64,000 bases of DNA from Yersinia nurmii (GCF_001112925.1 NZ_CPYD01000011.1:61169-125168); one strand, 5' to 3'. Positions 19,177 to 29,593 are shown, counted from the stretch's first letter. Made by a program: numbers and translations. Notes: generated by a model from the letters alone, not told the origin.

Positions 19177-19621
19177 AAAAACTCCTAGTTTAAAGTGCAT
19201 AACCGATATCCGGTTCACTATGTCCTGTCTACCCATACACGAAACCAATTAATTTCGGGTATAGATAAATTATGGCTGACCCCAACAGTTATTGCATCAC
19301 ATTGTAGTTATCGCACCACACTGTATCGAAGCACATTGTTGGTTAGTTGGTTGGTAGCCTAACGTGCATTCCCTTAATCAATATTAAACGGTGGTTTAAA
19401 TTTCTAAAAGTAGGAAATGAAAAAGAAAAAAATCCTCCATTTTCTGTGAGCTGTCTGGCAAAACCAGCCTTGCATTATATAGGGGAAGACCGCGCGGGAT
19501 ACACTCTAAAAACTACATCTTTTCATGGTGTTAATTTTATTATTCTGGTTTAGTAACCTCATGGGGTGTTTGTTGTTTTTTTTGTCATTGTACTCCCGCA
19601 GCGGGAGATAAGGTCATTGCT
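19177..19621. other. Divergent promoter region of slyB and anmK
   Basis: About 445 bases without a gene. It contains loosely repeated CATCACATTG/CACCACACTG/GCACATTG words near 19292-19340 and GGTTAGTTGGTTGGTAG. I see no clear PhoP box or RNA structure. Confidence 0.4.
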
Positions 19622-20740
19622 ATGAAATCAGGCCGCTTTATTGGGGTGATGTCGGGTACCAGCCTGGATGGAATCGATGTGGTTCTGGCTGCGATCAATG
19701 AGCGAATGGTGGCGCAGCAGGCCACTTATAGCCACCCGATACCGCTTCAGTTGAAAAAAGATATTCTGGCGATGTGTCAGGGTCAGGAAACCACTTTATC
19801 GGCGGTGGGCAGGCTGGATGCGCAGTTGGGCACGCTGTTTGCCGAAGCGGTGCTGGCGCTGATGAAAAAAACCGGCGTGTCGTCGCAGGATATCACTGCA
19901 ATTGGTTGTCACGGACAAACTGTTTGGCATGAACCGGTGGGAGAGCCGGGTTTTACTATGCAGTTAGGGGATAATAATCGCATTGCGGCGATGACGCAGA
20001 TTACTACCGTCGGGGATTTTCGGCGACGGGATATGGCCTATGGCGGCCAGGGGGCACCGCTGGTACCCGCTTTCCACCACGCATTGCTGGCGCATAATGC
20101 CGAGCGGAGAATGGTGCTGAATATTGGCGGTATCGCTAATTTATCCATGCTGATCCCTGACTCTCCAGTCAGAGGTTTCGATACCGGCCCCGGAAATATG
20201 TTGATGGACGCTTGGATTTGGCGTCATCGCTCGCTGCCTTACGACCGTGATGCCGAATGGGCGTTGAGCGGTAAAGTCAATCAGCCGCTATTGCAGCAAA
20301 TGTTGTCCGATCCTTACTTTGCCAAACCTGCGCCGAAAAGTACTGGGCGGGAGTATTTCAACGCCGCCTGGCTGGAGCAGCAGCTGCAGATGATGCCGCG
20401 AATTGCTCCTGAAGACGTGCAGGCGACGCTGGCAGAGCTGACGGCGGTGACCATTGCTGAACAGGTTCAACTGGCGGGAGGGTGTGAACGTTTGCTGGTG
20501 TGTGGCGGCGGTGCGCGGAATCCGCTGTTGATGGCGCGAATGTCGGCGATGTTGCCGGGAACTGAAGTCTCTACCACCGACAGCTTTGGCGTCAGCGGCG
20601 ACGATATGGAAGCCTTGGCTTTTGCCTGGTTAGCATTTCGTACGCTTTCAGGTTTGCCGGGCAATTTGCCGTCGGTTACTGGAGCCCGCTGTGAAACCGT
20701 TTTGGGCGCGATTTACCCAGTTATACAGCCAGGGCGATAA
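19622..20740 (+). CDS. anmK: Anhydro-N-acetylmuramic acid kinase
   Basis: AnmK phosphorylates and opens 1,6-anhydro-MurNAc released by lytic transglycosylases, giving MurNAc-6-phosphate for cell-wall recycling. The 372 residues fit the family (about 370). The nucleotide loop [13 protein letters not shown] is at residues 10-22. [11 protein letters not shown] near 100, [10 protein letters not shown] around 160 and [14 protein letters not shown] (catalytic Asp) near 183 follow, and the C-terminal [11 protein letters not shown] completes the ASKHA fold. A GGAGATAAGG-type ribosome binding site precedes it. Followed by mliC, as in E. coli, and functionally linked to the murein-peptide genes ycjG, mpaA and mppA later in the window. 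Confidence 0.97.
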   Translation: MKSGRFIGVMSGTSLDGIDVVLAAINERMVAQQATYSHPIPLQLKKDILAMCQGQETTLSAVGRLDAQLGTLFAEAVLALMKKTGVSSQDITAIGCHGQTVWHEPVGEPGFTMQLGDNNRIAAMTQITTVGDFRRRDMAYGGQGAPLVPAFHHALLAHNAERRMVLNIGGIANLSMLIPDSPVRGFDTGPGNMLMDAWIWRHRSLPYDRDAEWALSGKVNQPLLQQMLSDPYFAKPAPKSTGREYFNAAWLEQQLQMMPRIAPEDVQATLAELTAVTIAEQVQLAGGCERLLVCGGGARNPLLMARMSAMLPGTEVSTTDSFGVSGDDMEALAFAWLAFRTLSGLPGNLPSVTGARCETVLGAIYPVIQPGR

Positions 20741-20854
20741 GGCGAGGCTTTTAGGATATTAGGTGATTCAATATATTCTGTAATTCAATATATTCGGTAA
20801 GTCCAGCCTACGGGTGGTAGGCTGCGGGAAACGCTTATGAAAGGAGATAAGGCG

Positions 20855-21160
20855 ATGAAATCCGTTTTAACGGCGCTTGCCGTACTGACTTTGGCAGGAT
20901 GTAGCCAGTTTTTACAAAAAAGTGAAACTTTGCACTATCAATGCGGTGGTACCCAGTTGACGGTAGCCCTGGATAATAAGCAGGATAAAGTTAGTTTTGT
21001 GATGGATGGCAAGCAGCTGAATCTGCCGCAGGTGGTTGCCGCTTCTGGCACCCGATACAGCGACGGTTATTATACGTTCTGGTCGAAAGGTGACAGCGCC
21101 TTTATCGAGCGGGGCGATAAAATCGTGATTAATGATTGCGTGCTAGTGCCCTCGAAGTGA
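20855..21160 (+). CDS. mliC: C-type lysozyme inhibitor lipoprotein MliC
   Basis: MliC is a membrane-bound periplasmic lipoprotein that blocks the active site of C-type lysozyme. The 101 residues start with a signal peptide and lipobox LAGC (cysteine at about residue 16). The mature domain shows LHYQCGG, a conserved SFVMDGKQLNLPQV strand and the inhibitory loop SGTRYSDGYYTFWSKGD, plus a C-terminal cysteine (NDCVL) for the disulfide. I prefer the ATG at 20855 over that at 20837, because AAGGAG lies between them at the correct spacing for the second. Same anmK-mliC-pdxH order as E. coli. Confidence 0.93.
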   Translation: MKSVLTALAVLTLAGCSQFLQKSETLHYQCGGTQLTVALDNKQDKVSFVMDGKQLNLPQVVAASGTRYSDGYYTFWSKGDSAFIERGDKIVINDCVLVPSK

Positions 21161-21260
21161 TTAACCCGTAGATACAGCTGCGACGTCAGGGCGATTGAGA
21201 TCCTGGCGTCACAAAGGCACAATAATAATCCACTGAGTTTCAGCGCGTTACAGAGTGTAT

Positions 21261-21914
21261 ATGACTGAAAATAATGAGTTTGATGTTGCAGACCTACGAC
21301 GTGAATATACCCGTGGCGGTCTGCGCCGCAAGGACCTGACTGCTAACCCGCTGGATTTATTTGAGCGCTGGCTGAAACAAGCCTGTGAAGCGCGTCTCGC
21401 AGACCCGACGGCGATGTGCGTGGCGACCGTTGATGCCAATGGTCAACCTTTTCAACGGATTGTATTACTGAAGCATTTCGATGATGAAGGCATGGTGTTT
21501 TACACTAACCTTGGCAGCCGTAAGGCTCAGCAATTGGCTGAAAACCCCCATATAAGCCTGTTATTCCCTTGGCATACGCTGGATCGTCAGGTGATTTTCC
21601 TCGGTAAAGCCGAACGTTTGTCGACCTTCGAAGTCCTTAAATATTTCAATAGCCGTCCTAAAGATAGCCAGATAGGTGCTTGGGTTTCTCAGCAATCCTC
21701 GCGAATTTCCGCGCGTGGCGTGTTGGAAAGCAAATTTCTGGAGCTGAAACAAAAATTCCAGCAGGGAGAGGTACCGGTGCCTAGTTTCTGGGGCGGATTC
21801 CGCGTTCGTTTCGACTCGGTTGAGTTCTGGCAGGGAGGCGAACATCGCCTACATGACCGTTTTCTCTACCAACGAGACGCCGATACGTGGAAAATTGACC
21901 GTTTAGCCCCCTGA
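21261..21914 (+). CDS. pdxH: Pyridoxamine 5'-phosphate oxidase
   Basis: PdxH is the FMN enzyme that oxidises pyridoxine- or pyridoxamine-5'-phosphate to pyridoxal-5'-phosphate. The 217 residues align along their whole length with E. coli PdxH. FMN and substrate motifs are [27 protein letters not shown] (about 65-91), [13 protein letters not shown], and the C-terminal signature [13 protein letters not shown], ending KIDRLAP. I chose the ATG at 21261; an in-frame GTG six bases earlier is possible. It begins the conserved pdxH-tyrS-pdxY group; PdxY makes the PLP precursor salvage step, so two B6 genes flank tyrS. Confidence 0.97.
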   Translation: MTENNEFDVADLRREYTRGGLRRKDLTANPLDLFERWLKQACEARLADPTAMCVATVDANGQPFQRIVLLKHFDDEGMVFYTNLGSRKAQQLAENPHISLLFPWHTLDRQVIFLGKAERLSTFEVLKYFNSRPKDSQIGAWVSQQSSRISARGVLESKFLELKQKFQQGEVPVPSFWGGFRVRFDSVEFWQGGEHRLHDRFLYQRDADTWKIDRLAP

Positions 21915-22111
21915 TAACGATGAAATATTGAGGTTAAACCTAGCGCTCGCGGGGCGAGCGCTTTATTCTATACCCTTCCTTGAACGCATCCCGTTGGGGT
22001 GCCATCTGGCACGCAGGCATTACGCCGATAAACGACAACATTTCCCGATGGCAAGTGTTCCCGTTAAACGTTAACCAGATAAATATATTGCATAAGACAA
22101 TGGAGTCGTTA

Positions 22112-23386
22112 ATGACTAGCAGCAACCTGATTAAACAATTGCAAGAGCGGGGCCTCGTTGCCCAGGTTACGGATGAAGACGCGTTAGCAGAGAGACTGGC
22201 GCAAGGGCCAATTTCACTGTATTGCGGTTTCGATCCTACCGCAGACAGCTTGCATTTGGGTCATTTGGTTCCGTTGTTGTGCCTGAAGCGTTTTCAGTTA
22301 CAGGGTCACCGCCCGGTAGCGTTGGTGGGCGGGGCGACCGGCCTGATCGGCGATCCTAGTTTCAAAGCCACTGAACGTAAGCTGAACACCGCGGATACCG
22401 TTAATGAATGGGTAGAGAAAATCCGTCATCAGGTTTCTCCGTTCTTGGATTTCAACTGCGGGGAGAACAGTGCTATTACCGCCAACAATTACGATTGGTT
22501 CGGTGGCATGAATGTGCTGACTTTCCTGCGTGATATCGGAAAACACTTCTCTGTTAACCAAATGATTAACAAAGAAGCGGTAAAACAACGTTTAAATCGC
22601 GATGATAGTGGCATTTCCTTCACTGAATTCTCTTACAATCTGTTGCAAGGCTATGATTTCGCCTGCCTGAATAAAGAGCATAATGTGGTACTGCAAATCG
22701 GCGGTTCCGATCAGTGGGGCAATATCACCTCCGGTATCGATTTAACGCGTCGTCTGCATCAGCAGCAAGTGTACGGCCTGACCGTGCCATTGATTACCAA
22801 AGCCGACGGCACCAAATTCGGTAAAACCGAAGGCGGCGCGGTATGGTTAGACCCGAAAAAAACCAGCCCGTACAAGTTCTACCAGTTCTGGATTAACACC
22901 GCGGATGCAGATGTGTATCGCTTCCTGAAATTCTTCACCTTTATGAGTCTGGAAGAGATTAATGCGCTGGAAGAAGAAGATAAAAACAGCGGAAAAGCGC
23001 CGCGCGCTCAGTATGTACTGGCTGAAGAAGTGACCGGCATGGTTCACGGTGCTGAAGGTCTGGCTGCGGCAAAACGTATTACTGCCAGTCTGTTCTCCGG
23101 CAACCTGAACGACATGACCGAGGCCGACTTTGCCCAACTGGCGCAGGACGGGATGCCGGCGATTGAGTTAACCCGCGATGCCGATCTGCAACAGGCGCTG
23201 GTGAATGCGGAATTGGCTCCTTCTCGCGGTCAGGCACGTACCCTGATTGGTTCCAACGCTGTGACCATTAACGGCGAGAAACAGGCGAACCCGGAATACA
23301 CGTTTAGCGATGCGGATCGTCTGTTTGGCCGCTTTACCTTACTGCGCCGGGGCAAAAAGCATTACTGTCTGGTGAGCTGGATCTAA
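22112..23386 (+). CDS. tyrS: Tyrosyl-tRNA synthetase
   Basis: TyrS charges tRNA-Tyr. The 424 residues equal the E. coli enzyme. Class I motifs are visible: DSLHLGH (HIGH-type, residues 46-51) and TKFGKT (KMSKS-type, near 234). The tyrosine pocket includes GGSDQWGN, and a C-terminal S4 domain has [19 protein letters not shown]. The ATG at 22112 is preceded by GGAG at good spacing and matches the family start; a long upstream in-frame extension from 21980 is leader DNA. A terminator follows at 23398. Confidence 0.98.
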   Translation: MTSSNLIKQLQERGLVAQVTDEDALAERLAQGPISLYCGFDPTADSLHLGHLVPLLCLKRFQLQGHRPVALVGGATGLIGDPSFKATERKLNTADTVNEWVEKIRHQVSPFLDFNCGENSAITANNYDWFGGMNVLTFLRDIGKHFSVNQMINKEAVKQRLNRDDSGISFTEFSYNLLQGYDFACLNKEHNVVLQIGGSDQWGNITSGIDLTRRLHQQQVYGLTVPLITKADGTKFGKTEGGAVWLDPKKTSPYKFYQFWINTADADVYRFLKFFTFMSLEEINALEEEDKNSGKAPRAQYVLAEEVTGMVHGAEGLAAAKRITASLFSGNLNDMTEADFAQLAQDGMPAIELTRDADLQQALVNAELAPSRGQARTLIGSNAVTINGEKQANPEYTFSDADRLFGRFTLLRRGKKHYCLVSWI

Positions 23387-23397
23387 ATCGGTGTGAG

Positions 23398-23427
23398 AAC
23401 AAGGGGCCTGGTGTCCCTTGTTTTTTA
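23398..23427 (+). terminator. Intrinsic terminator of tyrS
   Basis: AACAAGGG/CCCTTGTT stem followed by TTTTTT, 12 bases past the tyrS stop codon. Confidence 0.85.
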
Positions 23428-23512
23428 TGGTCAACGATTAACTGCGGGCAAACACGCAGTGATGATGGTGTTACTGAAAGGGCCGAGCAGCCCCTAACTT
23501 TAGGCCGTACCG

Positions 23513-24373
23513 ATGAAAAATATACTTTCCATTCAATCCCACGTTGTTTTTGGTCATGCAGGCAATAGCGCTGCAGAATTTCCTATGCGCCGTATGGGCG
23601 TTAATGTCTGGCCGCTAAATACCGTTCAATTCTCCAATCACACTCAGTATGGTCATTGGACCGGCTGCGTGATGCCAGCCAGCCATTTGACTGAAATTGT
23701 GCAAGGCATTGCCGATGTTGACCGTTTGAAAGACTGTGATGCGGTGCTGAGCGGCTATATTGGCTCACCGGAGCAGGGCGGTCATATTTTGGCTACGGTT
23801 AAACGTGTGAAGGAAGCCAACCCGCAGGCGTGGTATTTCTGCGATCCGGTGATGGGCCATCCGGAAAAAGGCTGCATCGTCGCACCGGGCGTGGCGGAAT
23901 TCTTCTGTAAACAGGCATTGCCGGCCAGCGATATTATCGCGCCTAACTTGCTTGAGTTAGAAGAGTTGAGCGGAACGCGAGTGGAAAACGTCGAGCAAGC
24001 CGTGACTGCGGCTCGCGGCCTGTGTGCTAAAGGGCCAAAAGTGGTGCTGGTTAAGCATCTTAGCCGCGCGGGTTATGACCTGAATAGTTTTGAAATGTTA
24101 CTGGTCACGGCGGAAGATGCCTGGCATATCAGTCGTCCGTTGGTGGATTTTGGCAGCCGTCAGCCGGTGGGCGTCGGTGATCTAACCAGCGGTCTACTGT
24201 TGGTTAATCTGCTGAAAGGCGAAGCGTTAGATAAAGCGCTGGAGCACGTTACCGCCGCAGTTTATGAAGTGATGCTGACGACCCAGCAAATGGGCGAGTA
24301 CGAATTACAAATCGTGGCTGCACAGGATCTTATCGTCAATCCGGTTCATCAGTTTACGGCAGTAAAACTCTAA
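23513..24373 (+). CDS. pdxY: Pyridoxal kinase PdxY
   Basis: PdxY phosphorylates pyridoxal for PLP salvage; it is a ribokinase-family enzyme. The 286 residues match the E. coli protein (287). Features are the N-terminal [21 protein letters not shown] substrate region, [19 protein letters not shown] around 107-117, and the anion-hole/catalytic block [18 protein letters not shown] near 220 with the catalytic Asp in GVGD. It has its own ribosome binding site and follows the tyrS terminator. The pdxH-tyrS-pdxY-gstA order is as in E. coli. Confidence 0.97.
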   Translation: MKNILSIQSHVVFGHAGNSAAEFPMRRMGVNVWPLNTVQFSNHTQYGHWTGCVMPASHLTEIVQGIADVDRLKDCDAVLSGYIGSPEQGGHILATVKRVKEANPQAWYFCDPVMGHPEKGCIVAPGVAEFFCKQALPASDIIAPNLLELEELSGTRVENVEQAVTAARGLCAKGPKVVLVKHLSRAGYDLNSFEMLLVTAEDAWHISRPLVDFGSRQPVGVGDLTSGLLLVNLLKGEALDKALEHVTAAVYEVMLTTQQMGEYELQIVAAQDLIVNPVHQFTAVKL

Positions 24374-24379
24374 TCATTT

Positions 24380-24418
24380 TCCCCCGGCTAAAAGCGCAAG
24401 TCTGCCATTGCCGGGGGA
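24380..24418. terminator. Hairpin between convergent pdxY and gstA
   Basis: Long-looped inverted repeat TCCCCCGGC/GCCGGGGGA lies directly after pdxY and just past the gstA stop. T-tracts are poor on both sides, so efficiency is uncertain. Confidence 0.55.
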
Positions 24419-24440
24419 TATCATTCATTCTTTACGTTGC

Positions 24441-25046
24441 TTACTTCAGACCTTCCGCAACCAGAGCGCCGTCTACCGCTGGGCGTGCCGCAACCCGCGC
24501 GATATAGGCCGTCAGATTTTTATACTGCGGCAGATCGAACTGCATGGCTTTTGCCCAACCCAGAATAGTGAACAAGTAGGCATCGGCTACGCTGAATTTA
24601 TCACCCAGCAGGAAATGATGCTTCGCCAGCACGCTATCTACATAAGCAAATTGTTTGTCTAAGCGCTCACGGGCGATGGTTTTGTACTCGTCCGGCGTTT
24701 TCGGGTTGAACAGTGGGCTGAATCCTTTGTGCAATTCGGTGGCAATATAGTTTAACCATTCAATAGCATGATAGCGAGCAAGGGTGCCTGCGGGGGCGAT
24801 CAGGTTGCGCGATGGCACCTGGTCGGCCAGATACTGCACAATGGCTACGCCTTCGGTTAATAGGCTGCCATCATCCAACACCAGCGCCGGAACCTGTCCT
24901 TTGGGGTTGATGGTTAAGAAGTCTTTGCCGCTTTCAGTTTTCTTGGTTGCCAAATCAACGCGTTCAACGCTGAAATCTAGCCCAGTCTCACGCAGGACGA
25001 TATGTGGTGAGAGGGAACAAGCGCCAGGTTTATAAAACAGTTTCAT
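24441..25046 (-). CDS. gstA: Glutathione S-transferase GstA
   Basis: GstA is a beta-class cytosolic glutathione transferase. The 201 residues equal E. coli GstA. The thioredoxin-like N-terminal domain begins [16 protein letters not shown], with Cys10 characteristic of the beta class. NPKGQVPAL (cis-Pro glutathione site) and [14 protein letters not shown] follow, then an all-helical C-terminal domain with [13 protein letters not shown]. The ATG at 25046 follows TAAGGAG; an upstream frame extension is not needed. Convergent with pdxY. Confidence 0.96.
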   Translation of the reverse strand: MKLFYKPGACSLSPHIVLRETGLDFSVERVDLATKKTESGKDFLTINPKGQVPALVLDDGSLLTEGVAIVQYLADQVPSRNLIAPAGTLARYHAIEWLNYIATELHKGFSPLFNPKTPDEYKTIARERLDKQFAYVDSVLAKHHFLLGDKFSVADAYLFTILGWAKAMQFDLPQYKNLTAYIARVAARPAVDGALVAEGLK

Positions 25047-25244
25047 CAACAAACTCCTTAATAGTGCACGGGGCGGACTAACGGAATACAGCATTAGCCA
25101 TACTAGGACAGTCGTGAGGGAAAATCAGCTATTGAATTAACATATTTAACGGTAGGAATCATAACAATCCGATAGTGGCGGAGGATGAGCTCCGCTACCA
25201 GAAATTGGGTGCCCAGTCAGGCAAAAACCTGACGGGGGAAAAAC

Positions 25245-25508
25245 TCAACGTGGTGGACGGCTGCTGATGGAAGAGGACCAGCTAAAGGTGGTGGTGCTCG
25301 GTGCGGTTTTTTTGGTTTTTTTCTCAGGACGGTTGGCTTTGGCGACCAGTGCTCGGGCTTGCATGATTTTTTCGATGGCTTCGTCTTTCACTTTGTTTTG
25401 TTCTGAATTGGTGAGTGCGCGTCCCATGTTGATCCTGGCTCTATCAAGTTGGGTTTTCACGTCGCGTTGTTCGCTTGCGGTCATTTCTTTTACAGTCAGC
25501 TTTTTCAT
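25245..25508 (-). CDS. yjbD: DUF3811 family protein YjbD
   Basis: An 87-residue, highly charged protein with the DUF3811 signature: VKEMTASEQRDVKTQLDRAR (residues 5-24) and RALTNSEQNKVKDEAI, predicted to be two helices. A lysine-rich segment and a C-terminal FSWSSSISSRPPR tail, close to that of E. coli YjbD, follow. No molecular function is established. In E. coli yjbD is next to rluF; in this window the two are about 18 kb apart. Start at the ATG at 25508, with AAGGCGA upstream. Confidence 0.85.
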   Translation of the reverse strand: MKKLTVKEMTASEQRDVKTQLDRARINMGRALTNSEQNKVKDEAIEKIMQARALVAKANRPEKKTKKTAPSTTTFSWSSSISSRPPR

Positions 25509-25685
25509 TTTCGTCGCCTTATTTTTATTTTTCCCAATTAGTGTACAACCTTATTTGTCGGGGCGATGTAAGAGATTGCGATCTCACCGATATTAATATG
25601 ATTCAAAGGCTGTTAATGACCCAAAAGCAGAGAATTTGCTATCCAGTGTTAGAAAATCAGAGATAAAAAGATTTATTGTTGTCAG

Positions 25686-26366
25686 CTATTGCTGGGAACG
25701 ACCCGGTAATGAATTAGATCGCGGCGGGGAAATTTCAGGGCAATTAAGCGGTAATCCATTCAGCCCCTGTTGGTCATGGGTAAAACTAATCTGGTTAGCC
25801 CCCTCACTTCGCACGATTTTCAGAACATAAATACTGTCAAAATCAGTATTTTCCCATTCGGGTATTTGTGCCAACTCGCCGTTATACTCGGTCATTAATG
25901 CCTTAGTGATAGCCATGATTTCATGATGTGCCCAGGAAATAAGCACCTTGGCGCTTGAATATTTTGATTTTTGTAATTGGTTGATAAGCCAGCCAGTTTC
26001 TGACTGACCGACACGGATATTTATCGGCATATTGAAGTAAATAGCCGTTGGTTCAATGGTCGCCAACGGGCGGAGATAATAAAAGAAGTAGCCGAAATCC
26101 GCTTTTTTTCGCGTTGGGTCTGGGGCGAATATAAAGTCAGGTTTGCCATACTTATTTTTTATCACTTTAGGTAATGCCAAGGAACGATTCAAACCCTGAC
26201 AATTAATCTGCCCCAAACCGGCCTCAGGTTTCTCTGCATGACGAACGAAAATCAGAGTCTGCTCAACAATCCCATCCTGTATAGGAATGGCGCTCATAGC
26301 GGGGATGGAATTGCAGATAAGGGGGGTAGAAATAAGCGCAATAACGAATGTTCGATGTATATTCAT
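25686..26366 (-). CDS. Periplasmic histidine phosphatase-superfamily protein
   Basis: A 226-residue protein with an N-terminal signal peptide (MNIHRTFVIALISTPLIC...) and the phosphoglycerate-mutase-like motif LIFVRHAEKP near residue 38, where the histidine would take the phosphate. A second histidine is in SWAHHEIMAI, in the usual position of the second catalytic His. The superfamily includes phosphatases for sugars, peptides and polyprenyl phosphates; I cannot tell which applies. The family's core arginine before the first His is present (VRHAEKP). I chose the ATG at 26366 because an upstream extension would break the signal peptide. Flanked by yjbD and yohC in an accessory block. Confidence 0.8.
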   Translation of the reverse strand: MNIHRTFVIALISTPLICNSIPAMSAIPIQDGIVEQTLIFVRHAEKPEAGLGQINCQGLNRSLALPKVIKNKYGKPDFIFAPDPTRKKADFGYFFYYLRPLATIEPTAIYFNMPINIRVGQSETGWLINQLQKSKYSSAKVLISWAHHEIMAITKALMTEYNGELAQIPEWENTDFDSIYVLKIVRSEGANQISFTHDQQGLNGLPLNCPEISPPRSNSLPGRSQQ

Positions 26367-26413
26367 AAGGTTAAGCTCTCTATTATCAGTCACATGGAAG
26401 ATAAAATAGAGAT

Positions 26414-26450
26414 ACACCCTGCGACGTAGAAGATCTATGGCGCAGGGTGT
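26414..26450 (-). terminator. Hairpin after yohC
   Basis: ACACCCTGCG/CGCAGGGTGT stem just past the yohC stop; the minus-strand T-content afterwards is moderate (ATCTCTATTTTAT). Confidence 0.65.
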
Positions 26451-26465
26451 CGGTATAAGAATTGG

Positions 26466-27056
26466 TCAGATTAGCCTGACGCCATAACCCCATAACAGAA
26501 CGGTAAAACCGAGTAATAGCTCCAGAACCAGTACACCGATGGCCAGCGTTGAGCTGGAGAAGATAAAACCTTCACTGCGGTCGATATTCAGGAAGGTTGG
26601 AATGCCGATGTACATCAAATAACCGGCGTAGCACAGCCCGACAATCCCAGCGAATAAGCACAGCCAGAGCAACGGATAAACCGCTACAATTCCACTCAGG
26701 AACATCGGTGTGGCGGCATAACCGGCGAACAAGGTGCAGCTTTGCCAGCTTGGGCGGCTTTCATAGCGGCGCGCCATCCAGTAAATCACTCGCCCCATTA
26801 AAGCCACGGCGGCAAGAATCATCACATAGAAAATCACGGCGGCGTAGAAAGCGGTAAGCGGGGAGATTTTAATCACCTGACCTTCACCAAAATTCCACCC
26901 CACTCTGGTGGTGCCAATAAATGCGCAGATTACGGGAATTGCAGCCATCAACAGGACGTGGTGAGTGTAAAAGTGGGGAATACTTTCCGACTCACTTTTG
27001 ATTTGTTTCATTTCCTGGCTGGGATGCACCAGAAGTCCCCAAACATGATTGACCAT
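26466..27056 (-). CDS. yohC: Yip1-family inner-membrane protein YohC
   Basis: A 196-residue membrane protein with about five hydrophobic segments, matching E. coli YohC (195 residues) along its length: MVNHVWGLLVHPSQEM at the start, HHVLLMAAIPVICAFIGTT, GRVIYWMARRYESRPSW, and SSSTLAIGVLVLELLLG near the end. No function is established for YohC. The start has a good GGAGG six bases upstream. Single gene with a downstream hairpin. Confidence 0.92.
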   Translation of the reverse strand: MVNHVWGLLVHPSQEMKQIKSESESIPHFYTHHVLLMAAIPVICAFIGTTRVGWNFGEGQVIKISPLTAFYAAVIFYVMILAAVALMGRVIYWMARRYESRPSWQSCTLFAGYAATPMFLSGIVAVYPLLWLCLFAGIVGLCYAGYLMYIGIPTFLNIDRSEGFIFSSSTLAIGVLVLELLLGFTVLLWGYGVRLI

Positions 27057-27407
27057 GAGATACCTCCTTGCCCGTTACCGACTCTCTCACGGGCTGATTT
27101 AACCTCTATGCCATACTTCTTCTGCCAAGGCTGAAAATCATGTCATGTCTGAAACTACTGACGTATTTTGCAGCCGTGATCACAGTATAGTTTATTCTTA
27201 GTACAGGTTTGTTTCTGCTGCGGTGCGATAGGCGGATTTTACTTATTTCTTATCGCGCTTCTGATTTTGGCTGCGATATGGGCGACATTTTTAAGCATAT
27301 TGCGGATATTACGCATAGGATTAATGGTATTGTTTTCCAACTAAACCGGCTGACTCGGCGGGCGTCTATTTTCAAAATACGAGGGTGTATTTTTCTACGG
27401 AGGTATT
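27057..27407. other. Intergenic region between yohC and the VOC gene
   Basis: About 350 bases carrying two divergent promoters. No open frame with coding character or RNA structure was recognised. Confidence 0.4.
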
Positions 27408-27764
27408 ATGGCTGCATCAGAAAAGAAGGGGCGAATTGATAATATTGAATTTATCGTGGGAGATATCACTCGCTCAAAAAATTTCTACGGTAATCTGTTT
27501 GGCTGGCACTTCACCGATTATGGCCCAACCTATTGCGAATTCACCGATGGTCGCCTGACCGGCGGTTTCACTACAGATGGGGTCGTGACAGCAGCCGGTG
27601 GGCCGTTGGTAATTTTATATACTGATAATCTGGAAGAAACCGAAAGGCGAGTCGTTGAAGCTGGCGGCGTGATGGTTAAACCGATATTTTCCTTCCCCGG
27701 TGGTCGTCGCTTTCAATTTCTCGACCCGGATGGTTACCAGTTAGCGGTATGGTCGGCGGAGTGA
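27408..27764 (+). CDS. VOC (glyoxalase/bleomycin-resistance) family protein
   Basis: A 118-residue single-domain member of the vicinal oxygen chelate fold. Typical pieces are RIDNIEFIVGDITRSKNFYGNLFGWHF at the N-terminus, CEFTDGRLTGGF in the middle and FQFLDPDGYQLAVW at the C-terminus, with the conserved DPDGY turn. Such proteins are glyoxalases, dioxygenases or antibiotic-binding proteins; the usual metal ligand in the first strand is replaced by Glu/Val (NIEFIV), so a catalytic role is unsure. GGAGGT precedes the ATG. It is convergent with a decayed MFS transporter gene immediately downstream. Confidence 0.85.
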   Translation: MAASEKKGRIDNIEFIVGDITRSKNFYGNLFGWHFTDYGPTYCEFTDGRLTGGFTTDGVVTAAGGPLVILYTDNLEETERRVVEAGGVMVKPIFSFPGGRRFQFLDPDGYQLAVWSAE

Positions 27765-27774
27765 AAAACGACAA

Positions 27775-28560
27775 GGTAGAAATAAAGTTTCCCATGGCGG
27801 ATTGCAAAATATTAAAACCCACCCGATTAGCATTATTGCTAATGTGTGAAGATAACAGGGATGCGCCGACTAAACGCCCATAAGTGGGAAACATAAATAA
27901 GCTGAAGATACATAGGGATTATTGGTCGGGAAGAATAATAAGATCAGAATAACGGTGAAAACTTCTGAACTGATGCTACTGTCATCAGCGATGAATCAAT
28001 AGTGGCGCGAATTCACCGTCGAGCAGTGAAGCTGTTGCCGCCGCATAAAAATAGTGCGGGAGCCTGCTGTATGTTCAGGTGCAATACCTGAGTTAATATA
28101 GGTACTAGAATCGGAATAATGAGAAACGGACTAAAGTTGGCAATGCCGGTGGCAAGGTTAAATACCAGCAGCGGTTTATGTAATACCAACGAATGACTAT
28201 CTGGTTTTGTAGGCTGTGGAACTTCGGCTATACCAAACCTCACGGCACAGGTAGCCATGGCGCAAATCAGTGCCACGCTCCAGAAGGTATAGTGCCAGCC
28301 CAGATGATTTGCAGTATAAATAACACTGGGCATCCCCACGATACTGACGCAAGAAAATGTACGAATAACCATAGGAATCACTTGAGCTCGCGCTTCGGTG
28401 GCGGTCACATTTACTAGTCACCCGAGCGCCACTCCCAATGTCATCCTATCAAACAATCCGGCTGAAATTCTTAACGCCAGCGAAGCGGCAGCGGCATTAC
28501 AGAGCATTGGCCTAGCAATACTGGCCGAGTTTACCTGTCGCAACAATATTGCCGCTGGGC
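27775..28560 (-). pseudogene. Broken MFS (DHA1-type) transporter
   Basis: The minus strand shows pieces of one drug-proton antiporter-type MFS protein, read from 28560 downward. First is AAAASLALRISAGLF...MTLGVALG, followed by an in-frame TGA near 28418-28420. Then comes a long in-frame stretch LVNVTATEARAQVIPMVIRT to HLNIQQAPALFLCGG (28417-28013). After a frameshift, TVILILLFFPTNNPYVSS and NRVGFNILQSAMGNFISTL continue to about 27775, with another interruption at a TAG near 27854. VNVTATEARAQ and the helix spacing are typical. The N-terminal third is missing. Original substrate unknown. Confidence 0.75.
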
Positions 28561-28772
28561 GTTTAGTGGCAGTTAAGCTCGAAAATCCCCTGCGCCGCTG
28601 AATCTATGAGCCGTATATTTAAACCGCGAGTTTATGTCCGTCAGAATTCGATCTTGACTTGATTTGCTACCGCAGCGTTTGAGTCAGTCATTTTATCCCG
28701 TTATCAATTTTCAGGTCATCCCACAGAGTGACTCATTTCGCTGATAGCGTGAGAATATTGTTTTTCCCCAAA

Positions 28773-29222
28773 TCAGACGATGAAGGGCGTAGTTTTATTG
28801 AGCCCGGTCTTTATTTGAACTTTATACAAAGAAACGATTTTGAATACTTCAGATATCAGCAATAGCGTTAGGCTAACGGCAAGAATTCTAATGTTGAATT
28901 CTTTCAGAACCGGCGTAATCATCGAGAGAGAGGGAATAACTAACAACAGGCGGAAAGGCTCCTGAATAAATGCTGCTTTAATGGCATATTGACTGCGAGT
29001 CAGAAACAGAACGGTGGTAATTATCAGCGATATTTTGAAAATGATCGATAGGGTAATCATTGCGTAAATCAGCGGGTACTTATCAAAACCGATTTCTAAC
29101 AGGTACTGCACTTCAGCTACCAAAGGAATTCTTTCCTGTAGGAAATACTGTACACCAATATATAACACAGCGTAGAGATCCATCACCCCCCAAAAAAGAA
29201 ATGTCCGGTTTCTTAAATTCAT
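28773..29222 (-). CDS. Small four-helix membrane protein of unknown function
   Basis: A 149-residue protein with about four hydrophobic segments (residues 8-26, 48-72, 85-105 and 112-135). The N-terminus MNLRNRTFLFWGVMDLYAVLYIG and the motif QEPFRLLLVIPSLSM stand out. I do not recognise the family. A degraded relative sits at 31200-31560 on the same strand, beyond cbpA-cbpM, with the same order of motifs; the two therefore arose by duplication. Upstream DNA is AT-rich. A function in the membrane is all that can be inferred. Confidence 0.7.
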   Translation of the reverse strand: MNLRNRTFLFWGVMDLYAVLYIGVQYFLQERIPLVAEVQYLLEIGFDKYPLIYAMITLSIIFKISLIITTVLFLTRSQYAIKAAFIQEPFRLLLVIPSLSMITPVLKEFNIRILAVSLTLLLISEVFKIVSLYKVQIKTGLNKTTPFIV

Positions 29223-29593
29223 GGTTTATCCGTTGCTTAAATTGTGATTGTACCGCTTATTATGGCGCTCACTTTACCACGTAATTCATTTAATAACATA
29301 AGGTTGAAAGGGGGATTGACCGGACTTCCTTCAGCTTTAATCGGTGTTTCCCCCTGTCAGTGACGCTATTTTTATGCATTAACAGACATCCGCAGAGCGC
29401 TTAATTCGGAGGAATAAGGACTGTTTCCTCGCAAAATGCCTTGAGTGAGACCCGTAAACCTAGGTCAGCGCTATAGTTTACAGGTGGGTTGGGCGCGTGG
29501 GAGTACGGATAGAAATATGCATAAATTTGTTTTATAAACGTGAGATGGGGATATCTTATATCTATGGCACATTAAACTTAAGGATATTGCCGT
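29223..29593. other. Promoter region of cbpA
   Basis: About 370 bases with no gene; contains the divergent promoters of the membrane protein gene and cbpA. No defined operator was recognised. Confidence 0.4.

Noticed and set aside
28398-28601. Plus-strand frame over the MFS pseudogene
   Set aside because: The minus strand in this stretch reads as MFS protein (MTLGVALG before the TGA); the plus frame is its shadow.
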